This document shows, piece after piece, positions 9,337-18,354 of a DNA stretch of 64,000 nt (its first letter is position 1; each line of letters starts with the position of its first letter). The DNA comes from Barthelona sp. PCE. Its lineage: Eukaryota; Metamonada: BaSk clade. The notes below the pieces were generated by a model. The model was not told where the DNA came from, did no database searches, and saw nothing but the letters and a program-made list of their open reading frames with translations. Where the stretch lies: NCBI GenBank assembly GCA_040285745.1, contig JAUFOR010000003.1, positions 1,488,001 through 1,552,000 of the forward strand, given 5' to 3'. A program made the translations under genes and the position numbers.

Positions 9337-11289
9337 ATGAAGATAGTTATTCCTTTTGAGACCGCCTGTCTCCTGAAAATACAAGCTTGGTGTGGCAATT
9401 CATTTTTATTCCCTACCTTAACTTTTAAAAGGTTTTTTGGGGTCCACGGGCACATCTCATACCATTTTCACACGCCTAAGCACATGAAAAACCCTCGAGT
9501 TGCATTCATAATTAAGACTGAGGAAGAAGCTCTTACACACACACTTTATCAACTTCCTGATGCCATAAGAAGCCGCGTGCTGAAGGATTTCAGGGAATTC
9601 CCCATTGGAGGGGGACTTGACATAGTGACCTATTGCAATAATTTTGCAGTTACATATTCAGTACGTTTTCTAAACACATTTTTAAAAGCATTTATGCAGC
9701 GGCTGATCAATTTCATACCCACTGCATATTCCAAGTTAAATATCAAAACATGCCATTGCTTTCAGTACATTCACACAAATAGAGACGTGTACAAACAAAA
9801 TGTTGATCCAATAATTCGAATGTACAATAGTGCTAAGGAGGACCTGACTGTTCCATTACTCAGCTTCTTTAATATATACTTTATTATATTTTTTCTTGAT
9901 GATATCCTGGATGTTAATGCTTTAAGTGCTTTTCGTGATGCAGAGATATACATCCCTCAGTTTAAACGCGACCTGTTACGGTCTCTAAATATTCTTGACT
10001 CAAAAGTTATCTTATCATTCAACACTGTTTTTGATAGTTCCATCTCTTCTATTACAACACATCGTCTTATCGACCAGCTCCCAGACATGCCACCAATCAC
10101 CCAGCTGCAGAAGAAGGGCCGTTCGGTGTTAGAGAAAGATCGTCTCATGAAAGAGAGGGAGGATAGTGGAGAGCTGGCGTTCAAATTTATATATAACCTC
10201 CCGGCCGAAGAACCTGATGATGAGATGCTGATAATGCTCACAAAGGCAAAGAGCCTATTTCACAGACAGCTGCCGAAAATGCCGTACGACTACCTGTGTT
10301 CACTAGTTTTCAATCCAAGACATCGAACTTGTATCTGTATAAAGGACAATTGCCCTGAGGATTTAGACACAAGCAGCATGGATCCTGTCATTTATTGTGC
10401 TCGCTTCATCGAAGTTTATGGAGCAATCTGTTTTAGACCAGTGCCTGAGAGGGAGTTTGCCGAAGTAGTATTCGTTGCCGTATCCAGTGATCTTCAGATC
10501 GGCGGTATCGGTACGCGTATGATGAACCATGTGAAGCATCACTGTCGATCTTTAGGTATCTCATTTATGCTAACTTACGCAGATAATACGGCAGTAGCAT
10601 TCTTCAGGAAGCAGGGTTTTTCTCCACATTTAACCGAGTATGACAAGTGGATTGGGTACATTAAGGACTATGAGGGTTCTACCCTGATGCAGTGCTTCCT
10701 TTTCGACGAGGTGGACTACCTGAACTTCCCAATGCAGTACGATAGAATTGAGCTTATCATCCGCAAGAGACTAAAGAGTGCCGTGATCCCAATTCAGAAG
10801 GGAATCAGTATAGACAGCCGTGATATCTTTTACCATGAGAACACCGATACTCCAGCACACTACTTATCACATAATAATCTTGTTGAAGTGATGCATGACA
10901 TCACAGAGACAATATTCAACAACATCGTGAGCTGGCCGTTCCGAGCCCCTGTTGTCAAGGCTGAAGCGGAGAACTACTTTGATATTGTTCGAGAGCCCAT
11001 TGTTATTCTTGATATTCTTAAGAAGTTAGCGGATGACACCATCAAGGTGCAGCTGGATGAGGAGGATGGAGGCATTATTATTGATTTTTGCCGTTCTTAT
11101 CGCACGATAAATCAGTTTATGGCTGATTGGGCGACGATGCTCTCAAATTGTCGTAGTTTCAACACAGGTATCACCGCGTATTCGTTATGTGCAGATAAGT
11201 TAGAGACTCTGTTAATGAGATTAATGGAGCAGAGACTGCCTGACTTACTAATTGAATATCAAAACACAACAGTCGATAACACAGAGTAG
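9337..11289 (+). CDS. GCN5: GCN5 histone acetyltransferase with bromodomain
   Basis: This is the catalytic acetyltransferase of SAGA-type complexes. The GNAT domain (about residues 320-470) has VYGAICFRP, FAEVVF with the general-base Glu at about 375, the acetyl-CoA loop DLQIGGIGT at about 386-394, LTYADNTAVAFFRKQGF, and YIKDYEGSTLMQC, all diagnostic for GCN5/PCAF. A C-terminal bromodomain (about 517-635) has SWPFRAPV and a C-terminal helical bundle. The N-terminal 270 residues are hydrophobic and may correspond to the PCAF-N region. The first open codon (9304) is TTG; the first ATG is 9337. Bases 9661-9699 start GTACGT and end ATGCAG, 39 nt in frame without a stop; this could be an unspliced intron inflating the N-terminal part. 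A TAF10-like subunit of the same complexes lies at 39.8-40.2 kb. Confidence 0.93.
   Translation: MKIVIPFETACLLKIQAWCGNSFLFPTLTFKRFFGVHGHISYHFHTPKHMKNPRVAFIIKTEEEALTHTLYQLPDAIRSRVLKDFREFPIGGGLDIVTYCNNFAVTYSVRFLNTFLKAFMQRLINFIPTAYSKLNIKTCHCFQYIHTNRDVYKQNVDPIIRMYNSAKEDLTVPLLSFFNIYFIIFFLDDILDVNALSAFRDAEIYIPQFKRDLLRSLNILDSKVILSFNTVFDSSISSITTHRLIDQLPDMPPITQLQKKGRSVLEKDRLMKEREDSGELAFKFIYNLPAEEPDDEMLIMLTKAKSLFHRQLPKMPYDYLCSLVFNPRHRTCICIKDNCPEDLDTSSMDPVIYCARFIEVYGAICFRPVPEREFAEVVFVAVSSDLQIGGIGTRMMNHVKHHCRSLGISFMLTYADNTAVAFFRKQGFSPHLTEYDKWIGYIKDYEGSTLMQCFLFDEVDYLNFPMQYDRIELIIRKRLKSAVIPIQKGISIDSRDIFYHENTDTPAHYLSHNNLVEVMHDITETIFNNIVSWPFRAPVVKAEAENYFDIVREPIVILDILKKLADDTIKVQLDEEDGGIIIDFCRSYRTINQFMADWATMLSNCRSFNTGITAYSLCADKLETLLMRLMEQRLPDLLIEYQNTTVDNTE
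9661..9699 (+). other. candidate in-frame intron inside GCN5
   Basis: 39 nt, phase 0, GTACGT donor and ATGCAG acceptor with a CTAAAC branch-like sequence. It has no in-frame stop, so the reading frame stays open either way. It encodes a hydrophobic stretch that interrupts an otherwise ordinary sequence. Confidence 0.3.
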
Positions 11290-11508
11290 ACAGGCGAAAA
11301 GTAAAACATAGATCTATTGTTCTGGTTCTTGAATTCTGTGCATTTTCGATTACAGGGAAAAGAACCATAAACTCTACATGAGGATTAACTTTTTCCATTC
11401 TGCTGCCGATTATTAAGAATACTTCTACCAAACTTGCTGTTGTACCTTGTGAAAGAAGGTTCTAAGGAAAAAGTACTTGTTGTAATTTTTTATTCCATTA
11501 TCTAAACA

Positions 11509-12351
11509 ATGCTCAAGTTTTTACTTGCGTTACTGATTATATCAGAAGTGGCCATGGCCCTGAACATTTGTGATTTTAACGATTGCCTTGAAATGACAAA
11601 GAAGCTTGCTGATAATCCTCATATTCAGCAGCAATCCGATGCTGATGCTGAGAATAGGCATGTGTGGTCCAATGGCGAGTCCGAAAATCATTACTATGGA
11701 CGTTATGGTTCTTCACGTAGAAGAATGCCTGACCATCCTGCTCATCGTCACCACCATGAACGCCTTGAACGTTATCATGGCCACCCTCTTTTCCCTGGCA
11801 TTCCCGGTGGCCGCCATCCCCCTCAACATAGATGTCCCAAGTGCCCCAGATGTCCAAAACCGGAGATTCGCGAGGTTGAACGTGAAGTTATTCGCGAGGT
11901 TGAGCGTGAGCGCGACGCCGACGAGTTATTCCTTTTGGATACCATCTCTCAGCTGCATTTATTCTTTGATGATGAAGACACTTCCAAAGACCTTTGTCAA
12001 TTCATTGCCAAACGTTGTCGTCGTCTCCAGCCCTCTGAGGAGCGTGAGGAAGAGAACAAAACCGACTATATGTCGATGATTAAGTGTAGAAAGATTTCTA
12101 GTGAAGGAGCTGATCAATTTAGAGATAGCTATTGTTCTGCGTGTGATAAGTTACCCAAGTTTGAACCCGTTGGTACATCTCGTGATGACTGTTACCATGA
12201 CTGCTCTTTCATTGCTACCAGTGTCCAAATTGACATTAAGCAAAGCTGCACTCAGTTGGGTTACCAGGAATTCGCAATTTCTGATCTTCAAGAGTGCTTT
12301 GCACGTGGTAAGGATACTTTGGATCAGACAATTGCTGCATACAATCAATAA
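11509..12351 (+). CDS. secreted His-rich, Cys-containing unknown protein
   Basis: I do not recognise this 280-residue protein. A clear signal peptide (MLKFLLALLIISEVAMA) implies entry to the ER. Residues about 60-110 are rich in His, Arg, Pro and Gly (HPAHRHHHERLERYHGHP), followed by a short Cys-Pro repeat (CPKCPRCPKP) and then an Arg/Glu stretch with a duplicated IREVERE motif. The C-terminal 150 residues contain about eight Cys in a saposin-like helical spacing (C...C, YCSACDKL, DDCYHDCSF), so disulphides are likely. The His and CxxC clusters could bind metal. Possible roles are secreted or vesicle-lumen protein; this is inference. Confidence 0.8.
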   Translation: MLKFLLALLIISEVAMALNICDFNDCLEMTKKLADNPHIQQQSDADAENRHVWSNGESENHYYGRYGSSRRRMPDHPAHRHHHERLERYHGHPLFPGIPGGRHPPQHRCPKCPRCPKPEIREVEREVIREVERERDADELFLLDTISQLHLFFDDEDTSKDLCQFIAKRCRRLQPSEEREEENKTDYMSMIKCRKISSEGADQFRDSYCSACDKLPKFEPVGTSRDDCYHDCSFIATSVQIDIKQSCTQLGYQEFAISDLQECFARGKDTLDQTIAAYNQ

Positions 12352-12540
12352 AATTATTTCTATTGCCGCTCAAAGAATTTCTTCTCGACAACTATGAAAT
12401 TTGCATTTATAAAATCATCTGAATTGGAGTATTGGGTTTAGTATCTCTTGTAAATAATAAAAAACGAGCTTATTCTAGTTGTTTCACATTATTCTTTCCT
12501 TATCATCTTAATTTTGATTTTATAGGGCTAAAGTTTGGAC

Positions 12541-15500
12541 ATGGACCTCCCAGCCTTGTCAACGACCCCACTTTCAAAGCAGAAACATAGATCCAAATTG
12601 GACAGAAGTGTTTCAGTAACTAGTTACCGCAGTGTGGATAGTAATGGAACCAGGCGGAGCCTAAGAAGCCTAAAAGCCATCGACAGCGAGATTGAACGTA
12701 TGAAAGACGAAATGGATCGGGACATTTATTTTTCAAAACATGTACATAACATAAATATGCCACCTCGGAGTAACACCAGTCTTGGATTTTCGGTCGATGA
12801 GCGGAAAGAGAATGAAAAAGTAGGATATTTGGTTAAAAAGAATCAGAAAAAACCCTTTTCTGTATTACAATCTGCATCAGGTTTTAGTCAGTATAATTCA
12901 CTTCGTAGTGAGCTCAATAACATTAGACAGAACCGAGAAATTCGAAATGTGAGTGAAATGAAAGAGTTAAAATCTCATATTCGCTCACAGTTTGCTGTTT
13001 TTGCAGAAACAATCCAATTTGCTCAATCTACAAACAATGATAATGAATCCAAGAGTATACTGAACAATCTGGCAACCACTATGCATGGGTTTAGTGAGAA
13101 TATTTATGCACATCTGCAGAAAACTAATAACAAAGTACTGAAATTACAAAACGAATTGGAAGATTTTAAGGCAAAATATCAAAATCTTGAGCAATATTCG
13201 CTAAGTCTCACGGACAGTTTTGTATTTCAACGTGAGCAGAGATATCGTAATTTATCAAAGAATTTACTTATCACATTAAAAAAGAAACATATGCGATTGC
13301 AAGAGTTAGAACAAGAGACCAAAGACTGCACAACAAACATGAATGCGATCATGAAGGACCTGAAAAAGAAGACAGAACATAGTGTACAGGAAACAGATGT
13401 TTTAATCAAGGAGAACAAGACTCTACGAGAAAAAGCAAAGGTTTTGGAGAAACGCAACGATCGAGTGGAAATAGAGCTCAAAGAGGCAAGATCCACTGCT
13501 GGTAGACTGGCTGCAGAGTTGGCATCAGTGCGAGAGTCTGGTATTGTTTCAACCACCCGTGCTGCGAACAGTGGTGGGAACGGAAGATCAAGCATGTTCA
13601 AAAACATGAGCTTAGACATGTACATTACCCCGGTCTGCTCGCAGTGCCGAACACGTCTTGAGAAAGAGCTGCACGACAACGGTGTTCTTCTTCGAATGGC
13701 TGTTTATGAGACCAAGTTAGCTCTTTATCTGCTGGGAATCATTAAGAAACCCACACCTATTCAGCAGTCAGACCCTTTGTACGAGTTTCATGAGACCCAC
13801 CCCGATTTCACAAAGACAGCTGAGCTGGTTACGCGCATTTTGGAAATCAAAGAAACAATGGACGATATGGGAGCGAAGCGCATCAAGCAGAAGGCTGTAT
13901 CTCTCTTCAACGATCTGCGTAAGCTGAGGGCAGAGGTCCTTGATCTCCGCGTTAAGGTTGATGTTTCAAATGCATCACTGAAGAAGGCCGAGGTACTGCT
14001 TAAGGATTCACAAACGGGCATGATAGGCGGGACAGGAGGAGCATCAAGCTCTGCAACCGGTAGTGCACACTTTATATATCGTCGTAACCTCCCACAGATT
14101 TTAATATACCCATCTCCGATATTTACAACCGCTATAATGTCTGGTGATATTGCAAGCACAGATATCCGTATGCGCAAGAGCTTTATGGGACTGACAGAGG
14201 TGCTGAGCACATGTCGCTCTTTCATCAATTGGTGTTTGTTCGGCGAAGACAATTTGTATTTCCGATTGTGGGATATTGTTTCGCTCAAAGCATTCCCTAC
14301 AATGACAGAGGCGCTGCTGCTCTTCTTCAGATCAACTGTTGCCAACGACCCGTCGTTTTATGATGACTATCTTTCGAACAACCCACAAGTCGCCATAGAT
14401 CATGCTGTTTCACATGTAATGTGGAAGTTCTTCCTCTCTCTTCAGTCTTTCGCCTCCCAACACTCCGAAATCGAGATTATTGCAGGTTTCCTAATGGAGC
14501 GATACTCGATCATTTCGTTTGTGCTCTTCTTTATTATAATTGCATTTTTCAGTCCCACACAGCTGCCATATACACAGCTAGACAACGACAACTTGTTCTC
14601 CAAGATGAAGTATGTCGCAGCAACAGAGCTTGTAACTTTAATATTTCACTCAATAGTGCCCATGCTTTTTGTCAACGCTGAGCGCCTTAGCGCGAGTGAT
14701 ATAACCATGATCGTCAACCCAGACAGTGAGAAAAGAACTATCCGTGATGTAGACTTTTTCCCACTCTTAATGAGGGTTTTTGCAGTTTTTGAGAAACGTA
14801 TTGTGTTAAATGTTTTCCAAAAGCTACGTATCCGGTGTGCTGAAGTCACAATCGACCGACAAACAGAGTTAAAAAAGATCATGGTGACAATAGCTGAAAA
14901 CGCAACCTTGTTCCGTTCTTCTGAAGTCGCAGGTCAGACATTCTCATTGTGTGTACACCCATTGCTTTCTTTTGAGGCCAAGGTGCTGGTAGACAACGCA
15001 AGGGAAATTTTAGACATTGAGTCGGAAGAAAAAATGATGCATCAAGCTCCATTTGCAACACTAGATCCTTTAGCGTTCCATTCAATATACAGAGAGATCA
15101 TGCCGACAAGTACCCTTGAAAATTCATTGAAGGTGTGGCGTAGCGGCGTTATGGTTGGTGGTGGTTTGCTCACTGGTCGCGGCATATGGATACAATTCCT
15201 GATGGAAGAGTTATTCAGGTTTAAACCACTGGAGTACTGCCTGAAGCAACGCTACGAGCGTATATTAATTATTAAAGCACGGCTTTTGTTGCAAAAATTG
15301 CAAATACTATTCACTTTGGTCGATAAAGATGGTATGTTTAAACAAAAGCATATGGAACAGGTGCTATATCTCAAGAAACAGACAGAGCGCATGCTTAATT
15401 TTGTTTCAGTTGAAGACAAGGAAGAAATCGAACGTTCTGAAGTTTTTAACTGTGTTTGGGTAGTTGTGAGGGTAGGTTGTGATTTAGCTTCAAAGTTCAA

Positions 15501-15741
15501 TGACAACCAGTCTGACTTCTTCATGGAAGATGTACCGGACATTGAAATCATAAAAATGATAGATGGTGGTAAACAAATTTCCTTCACTCCAGCGAAGTTT
15601 TTGTTACAGCATACTATTAACTTGTTTAGCATTGAAGTCATCAGGGAATACGAATCAAGGCTCGATGAGTACCTGCTAGAGTTTACAAACATTGTGGACA
15701 TCTTGGAAGAAACTTTGAAGAGGTATATGACAGTATTATAG
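12541..15741 (+). CDS. large coiled-coil cytoskeletal-type protein, unknown
   Basis: This 1066-residue protein is unrecognised. Residues 1-100 are Ser/Arg-rich and probably disordered. About 140-340 is a strong heptad coiled coil (KVLKLQNELEDFKAKYQNLEQ). A CSQCRTRLEKEL segment (near 365) could be a small metal-binding knuckle. A second coiled coil follows (near 430-490), then a long helical C-terminal domain of about 550 residues with many aromatic residues. This architecture fits a cytoskeletal, basal-body or motor-adaptor protein. Dynactin p150 and TSNAXIP1-like proteins were considered but no diagnostic motif supports them. The first open codon (12535) is TTG; ATG is at 12541. The stretch at 14517-14552 encodes an out-of-character hydrophobic run and may be an unspliced 36-nt intron. 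Confidence 0.8.
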   Translation: MDLPALSTTPLSKQKHRSKLDRSVSVTSYRSVDSNGTRRSLRSLKAIDSEIERMKDEMDRDIYFSKHVHNINMPPRSNTSLGFSVDERKENEKVGYLVKKNQKKPFSVLQSASGFSQYNSLRSELNNIRQNREIRNVSEMKELKSHIRSQFAVFAETIQFAQSTNNDNESKSILNNLATTMHGFSENIYAHLQKTNNKVLKLQNELEDFKAKYQNLEQYSLSLTDSFVFQREQRYRNLSKNLLITLKKKHMRLQELEQETKDCTTNMNAIMKDLKKKTEHSVQETDVLIKENKTLREKAKVLEKRNDRVEIELKEARSTAGRLAAELASVRESGIVSTTRAANSGGNGRSSMFKNMSLDMYITPVCSQCRTRLEKELHDNGVLLRMAVYETKLALYLLGIIKKPTPIQQSDPLYEFHETHPDFTKTAELVTRILEIKETMDDMGAKRIKQKAVSLFNDLRKLRAEVLDLRVKVDVSNASLKKAEVLLKDSQTGMIGGTGGASSSATGSAHFIYRRNLPQILIYPSPIFTTAIMSGDIASTDIRMRKSFMGLTEVLSTCRSFINWCLFGEDNLYFRLWDIVSLKAFPTMTEALLLFFRSTVANDPSFYDDYLSNNPQVAIDHAVSHVMWKFFLSLQSFASQHSEIEIIAGFLMERYSIISFVLFFIIIAFFSPTQLPYTQLDNDNLFSKMKYVAATELVTLIFHSIVPMLFVNAERLSASDITMIVNPDSEKRTIRDVDFFPLLMRVFAVFEKRIVLNVFQKLRIRCAEVTIDRQTELKKIMVTIAENATLFRSSEVAGQTFSLCVHPLLSFEAKVLVDNAREILDIESEEKMMHQAPFATLDPLAFHSIYREIMPTSTLENSLKVWRSGVMVGGGLLTGRGIWIQFLMEELFRFKPLEYCLKQRYERILIIKARLLLQKLQILFTLVDKDGMFKQKHMEQVLYLKKQTERMLNFVSVEDKEEIERSEVFNCVWVVVRVGCDLASKFNDNQSDFFMEDVPDIEIIKMIDGGKQISFTPAKFLLQHTINLFSIEVIREYESRLDEYLLEFTNIVDILEETLKRYMTVL
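14517..14552 (+). other. candidate in-frame intron inside the 1066-residue coiled-coil gene
   Basis: 36 nt from GTTTGT to TTTTTCAG, without an in-frame stop. It encodes FVLFFIIIAFF, which looks like a membrane segment in a protein that is otherwise soluble. The donor is weaker than the GTATGT donors seen elsewhere. Confidence 0.25.
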
Positions 15742-15861
15742 AGTCATTAAATTTGTAAAAAGTATCATAAATTGAGCAATGATGGGTGGATGTCCAGCAT
15801 TTAAGGGTTAAAGAACTACAACAAATAAGTAATTCGCTATTTCGTTAATATCACGTTTTTC

Positions 15862-16392
15862 ATGCGGTTTTTACACTGTACTACTACGAATTGGGGAATT
15901 GTAAGGGCGATTGTCACCGAGGCATTTCAAAACGACTTTTGTGCCGAACTCTTTGGGCAGTCATACCCAATTGAAGAATTTGTAGATGCATTTGTGTGTC
16001 TTCTGATGAAAAACCGAACATTTGACTATATTGTAGACAGGTTTGAGGATTTGTTTCCATCCAGTAGTGAATATTCTTGTAGGGAGTTTTTTGAGCTGTT
16101 ACAAGGTCATGTGAATGAAGAATTCGCTGCAGTTCAGGAGGAAACAGAAGATAAGACAGAAGAACAGAGTACAGAAGAGCGGAAATCACAACTGTGTCGT
16201 TTTTTTCCGTTTTGTAACAATGCATCATGCAAGTTTGAGCATCCAAAAATTGATTGCCGTTATAATGGAAGGTGTACCAATGACAAATGCAATTACTTTC
16301 ACACAGATAAAGAGGATTTTGTACAGAGTTTCAATGAGGATTTGAATGAAGAGTTTAAGAGAAAACGGAAACGAAGAACAAGTCGTTTCTAA
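15862..16392 (+). CDS. Nab2/ZC3H14-like CCCH zinc-finger protein
   Basis: This 176-residue protein carries two closely spaced CCCH fingers near residues 112-150 (LCRFFPFCNNASCKFEHP and DCRYNGRCTNDKCNYFH). The CRFFPFC...C.FEHP spelling is that of the Nab2/ZC3H14 poly(A)-binding family, which coats poly(A) tails and limits their length in the nucleus. The N-terminal 100 residues are helical (NWGIVRAIVTEAF...) and could be a Nab2-type PWI-like domain. An acidic Gln/Glu/Thr linker joins the parts and a basic KRKRKRR tail follows, probably a nuclear localisation signal. It is much shorter than yeast Nab2 (525 residues, seven fingers). It ends 8 bp from the convergent COP1-like gene. Confidence 0.75.
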   Translation: MRFLHCTTTNWGIVRAIVTEAFQNDFCAELFGQSYPIEEFVDAFVCLLMKNRTFDYIVDRFEDLFPSSSEYSCREFFELLQGHVNEEFAAVQEETEDKTEEQSTEERKSQLCRFFPFCNNASCKFEHPKIDCRYNGRCTNDKCNYFHTDKEDFVQSFNEDLNEEFKRKRKRRTSRF

Positions 16393-16400
16393 TCATTTTA

Positions 16401-17996
16401 TTAAAACAGGCGCAGTAAATGAATATCACCATTGTTATCTCCTGCTATAACAACACTGCCTTTAGAGTGCTTACAATATTCCACTGTACTCACGAATGTT
16501 GTTTTATCATTGTTTTCAACCGGTAGAGTAGCACTAAGAATGGGGATGGACGCATCCACACTGTACAAAACAACACGATGGTTTTCAGAACCAACACAAA
16601 AATGACCGTTAAAAACGGAGAGTCCCGTAAATTTGGTCCTACTGATGTGCCCTCTGTGTTCTGATACTGGGCGTTCGCTCTCTCCCAAGCGCCATACGCG
16701 AACAACACTGTCAATACCTGAAGTTACTAACTTGCTCTTTGAAAGCCACTTGACCGCTGATACTGAGCGAGAATGGCCCTTCAAGACGAGGGTCAAGCTC
16801 TTGACGGTCACGTCTAACACCTGGGCGATATGGTCTGAAGAACCAAATGCAACATACCGACCATCAGGTGAGAATGAACAACAAAGTAATGCAGTAGTAT
16901 ATTTGTAAGTGAATTTTGGTGCTTCCTCCTTGAAATTAATTAAGCAAAGCATTTTATCTTTTGAAACAGTGCAAATAGTATTATCAAAAATGTCAAAATC
17001 GTAGATACGATCAGTGTGCAATTTGACTCTCCAAAAGCTGCAATCCTCCAACATCGGTGCTTCATCTGAATTGGCAGTACCAACTGTGATGTCTACACCG
17101 TATATATTTCCCTCTAAATCTGCAACGACGATTGTTTCATCATCCTTCTGTTCCAGAGTATCGAAGAACATAGCCTTTGCAACTGGCTTATTGCACCTGA
17201 GGTAATAAAGCGGTTTAGCCTCCTGGATATCATTAATGAAACTCTCAAAATCAAAAATGAGCAACATTCCACAAATGTACGAAACCATAAGGTATTTTGC
17301 GTTTGGACTCACCGATACAGAGTACACAGCGCGTGCGCACTTGCAGTTACCTGGACAAGAAGCAGGGGCACGACATGTACCAATCCGAGCAAAAGCAGAA
17401 AATGTAATGACAGATTCAACAGTCTCAAGCATGTTACTTAAGAGAGTTGATGAGTTCTGGAAGTCACTGTACATAATTTGCTTCTCAAACTCTGAAGAAA
17501 ACTCCTGCAATCGTTGTTTCTTCGAAATAAACTGTTGTGATGTAGTGAGTGCTGCTGCTTTACGTTTTCTGTTATCTATGCTTGGTTCTGCTGCCTCATC
17601 TTCAACATCAGAAAAATCTTCAATCTTACCGTGTGCTTCATCCACTTTTCCATCATGAAGCTCTTGCAATGCAGCTACACTTGCATCAATGGATGTAATT
17701 GCGTCTGTGGCGTGGTCAAACCTGTTTTGACAATTCCTAATCTGCTGCATTAACTTTGTACGAGCAGTATCAAGAAAATCTCTAATTAATAGTAATGATT
17801 CCATATGATCCTGCTCATTTTGTGATTTTGCTCTCTCCACGAGTGATTGCACAACGTGGGATAGATTTTCAGGCTGCATTGAAGGTTGTTGTGGTAAAAT
17901 TTCAGCCAGGGAAATATTAACTGACTTTAATGCTTCATCGTCTATGACGCTCATGCCCGAAATGCACGGTTTGGGATCTTTATGCTCACCGTTCAT
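16401..17996 (-). CDS. COP1/SPA-type WD40 protein lacking a RING finger
   Basis: The C-terminal 300 residues of this 531-residue protein are a WD40 propeller whose last blades read like COP1/SPA: LKGHSRSVSAVKWLSKSK, VTSGIDSVVRVWRL, HRGHISRTKFTGLSVF, VGSENHRVVLYS, FVSTVEYCKHS and NNGDIHLLRLF (COP1 has GH.KAVSYV, STDSTLKLWDL, FKGH.NEKNFVGLS, CGSETNEV, NSDGNIKLLEM at these places). COP1 is the substrate receptor of a CUL4-DDB1-linked E3 ligase. A helical/coiled-coil region (about 45-115) and an acidic-basic linker with RKRKAAA precede the propeller. No C3HC4 RING is present in the N-terminal half, unlike COP1 itself but like plant SPA. The start is the first ATG. Confidence 0.75.
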   Translation of the reverse strand: MNGEHKDPKPCISGMSVIDDEALKSVNISLAEILPQQPSMQPENLSHVVQSLVERAKSQNEQDHMESLLLIRDFLDTARTKLMQQIRNCQNRFDHATDAITSIDASVAALQELHDGKVDEAHGKIEDFSDVEDEAAEPSIDNRKRKAAALTTSQQFISKKQRLQEFSSEFEKQIMYSDFQNSSTLLSNMLETVESVITFSAFARIGTCRAPASCPGNCKCARAVYSVSVSPNAKYLMVSYICGMLLIFDFESFINDIQEAKPLYYLRCNKPVAKAMFFDTLEQKDDETIVVADLEGNIYGVDITVGTANSDEAPMLEDCSFWRVKLHTDRIYDFDIFDNTICTVSKDKMLCLINFKEEAPKFTYKYTTALLCCSFSPDGRYVAFGSSDHIAQVLDVTVKSLTLVLKGHSRSVSAVKWLSKSKLVTSGIDSVVRVWRLGESERPVSEHRGHISRTKFTGLSVFNGHFCVGSENHRVVLYSVDASIPILSATLPVENNDKTTFVSTVEYCKHSKGSVVIAGDNNGDIHLLRLF

Positions 17997-18354
17997 AATG
18001 AATCAAGATGAAAGAAGAAGTAATCGGAAAACCACTATTTACTATGTACGAATGTAATCCTCCCACAAATAGCCGTATAATGCAATATTGTGTGGTTATC
18101 AAAGTGTTTATTTGGCTATAATTTAAGATAACACCGAGAAAATTTATAAAATTGATTTTTCTCTGAATTGAAAAAACCAAGCTTTCTAAGACAATATATC
18201 CAGACGCAATGCACTTACACGGTATAAAAAAATAAATTTCTTAACCATACGCCTGTTTGAAAATAAATCCTCTCAAGATACAATTTTCATAATTTCATAT
18301 GCTGCAACTACATTTATAAAAATCTTACTTTCCATGACATACAATAAAATTAAC
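17997..18354. other. intergenic region, 358 bp
   Basis: AT-rich sequence between two minus-strand genes. It must hold the 5' region of the COP1-like gene and the 3' region of the Ser-rich gene (AATAAA-like signals occur). A 64-residue minus-strand open frame here has no coding character. Confidence 0.5.

Noticed and set aside
12541-15741. Dynactin p150 or TSNAXIP1
   Set aside because: Only general coiled-coil likeness; no CAP-Gly or other diagnostic motif.
17986-18180. 64-residue minus-strand open frame upstream of the COP1-like gene
   Set aside because: Composition of non-coding AT-rich DNA and overlap with the start of the real gene.
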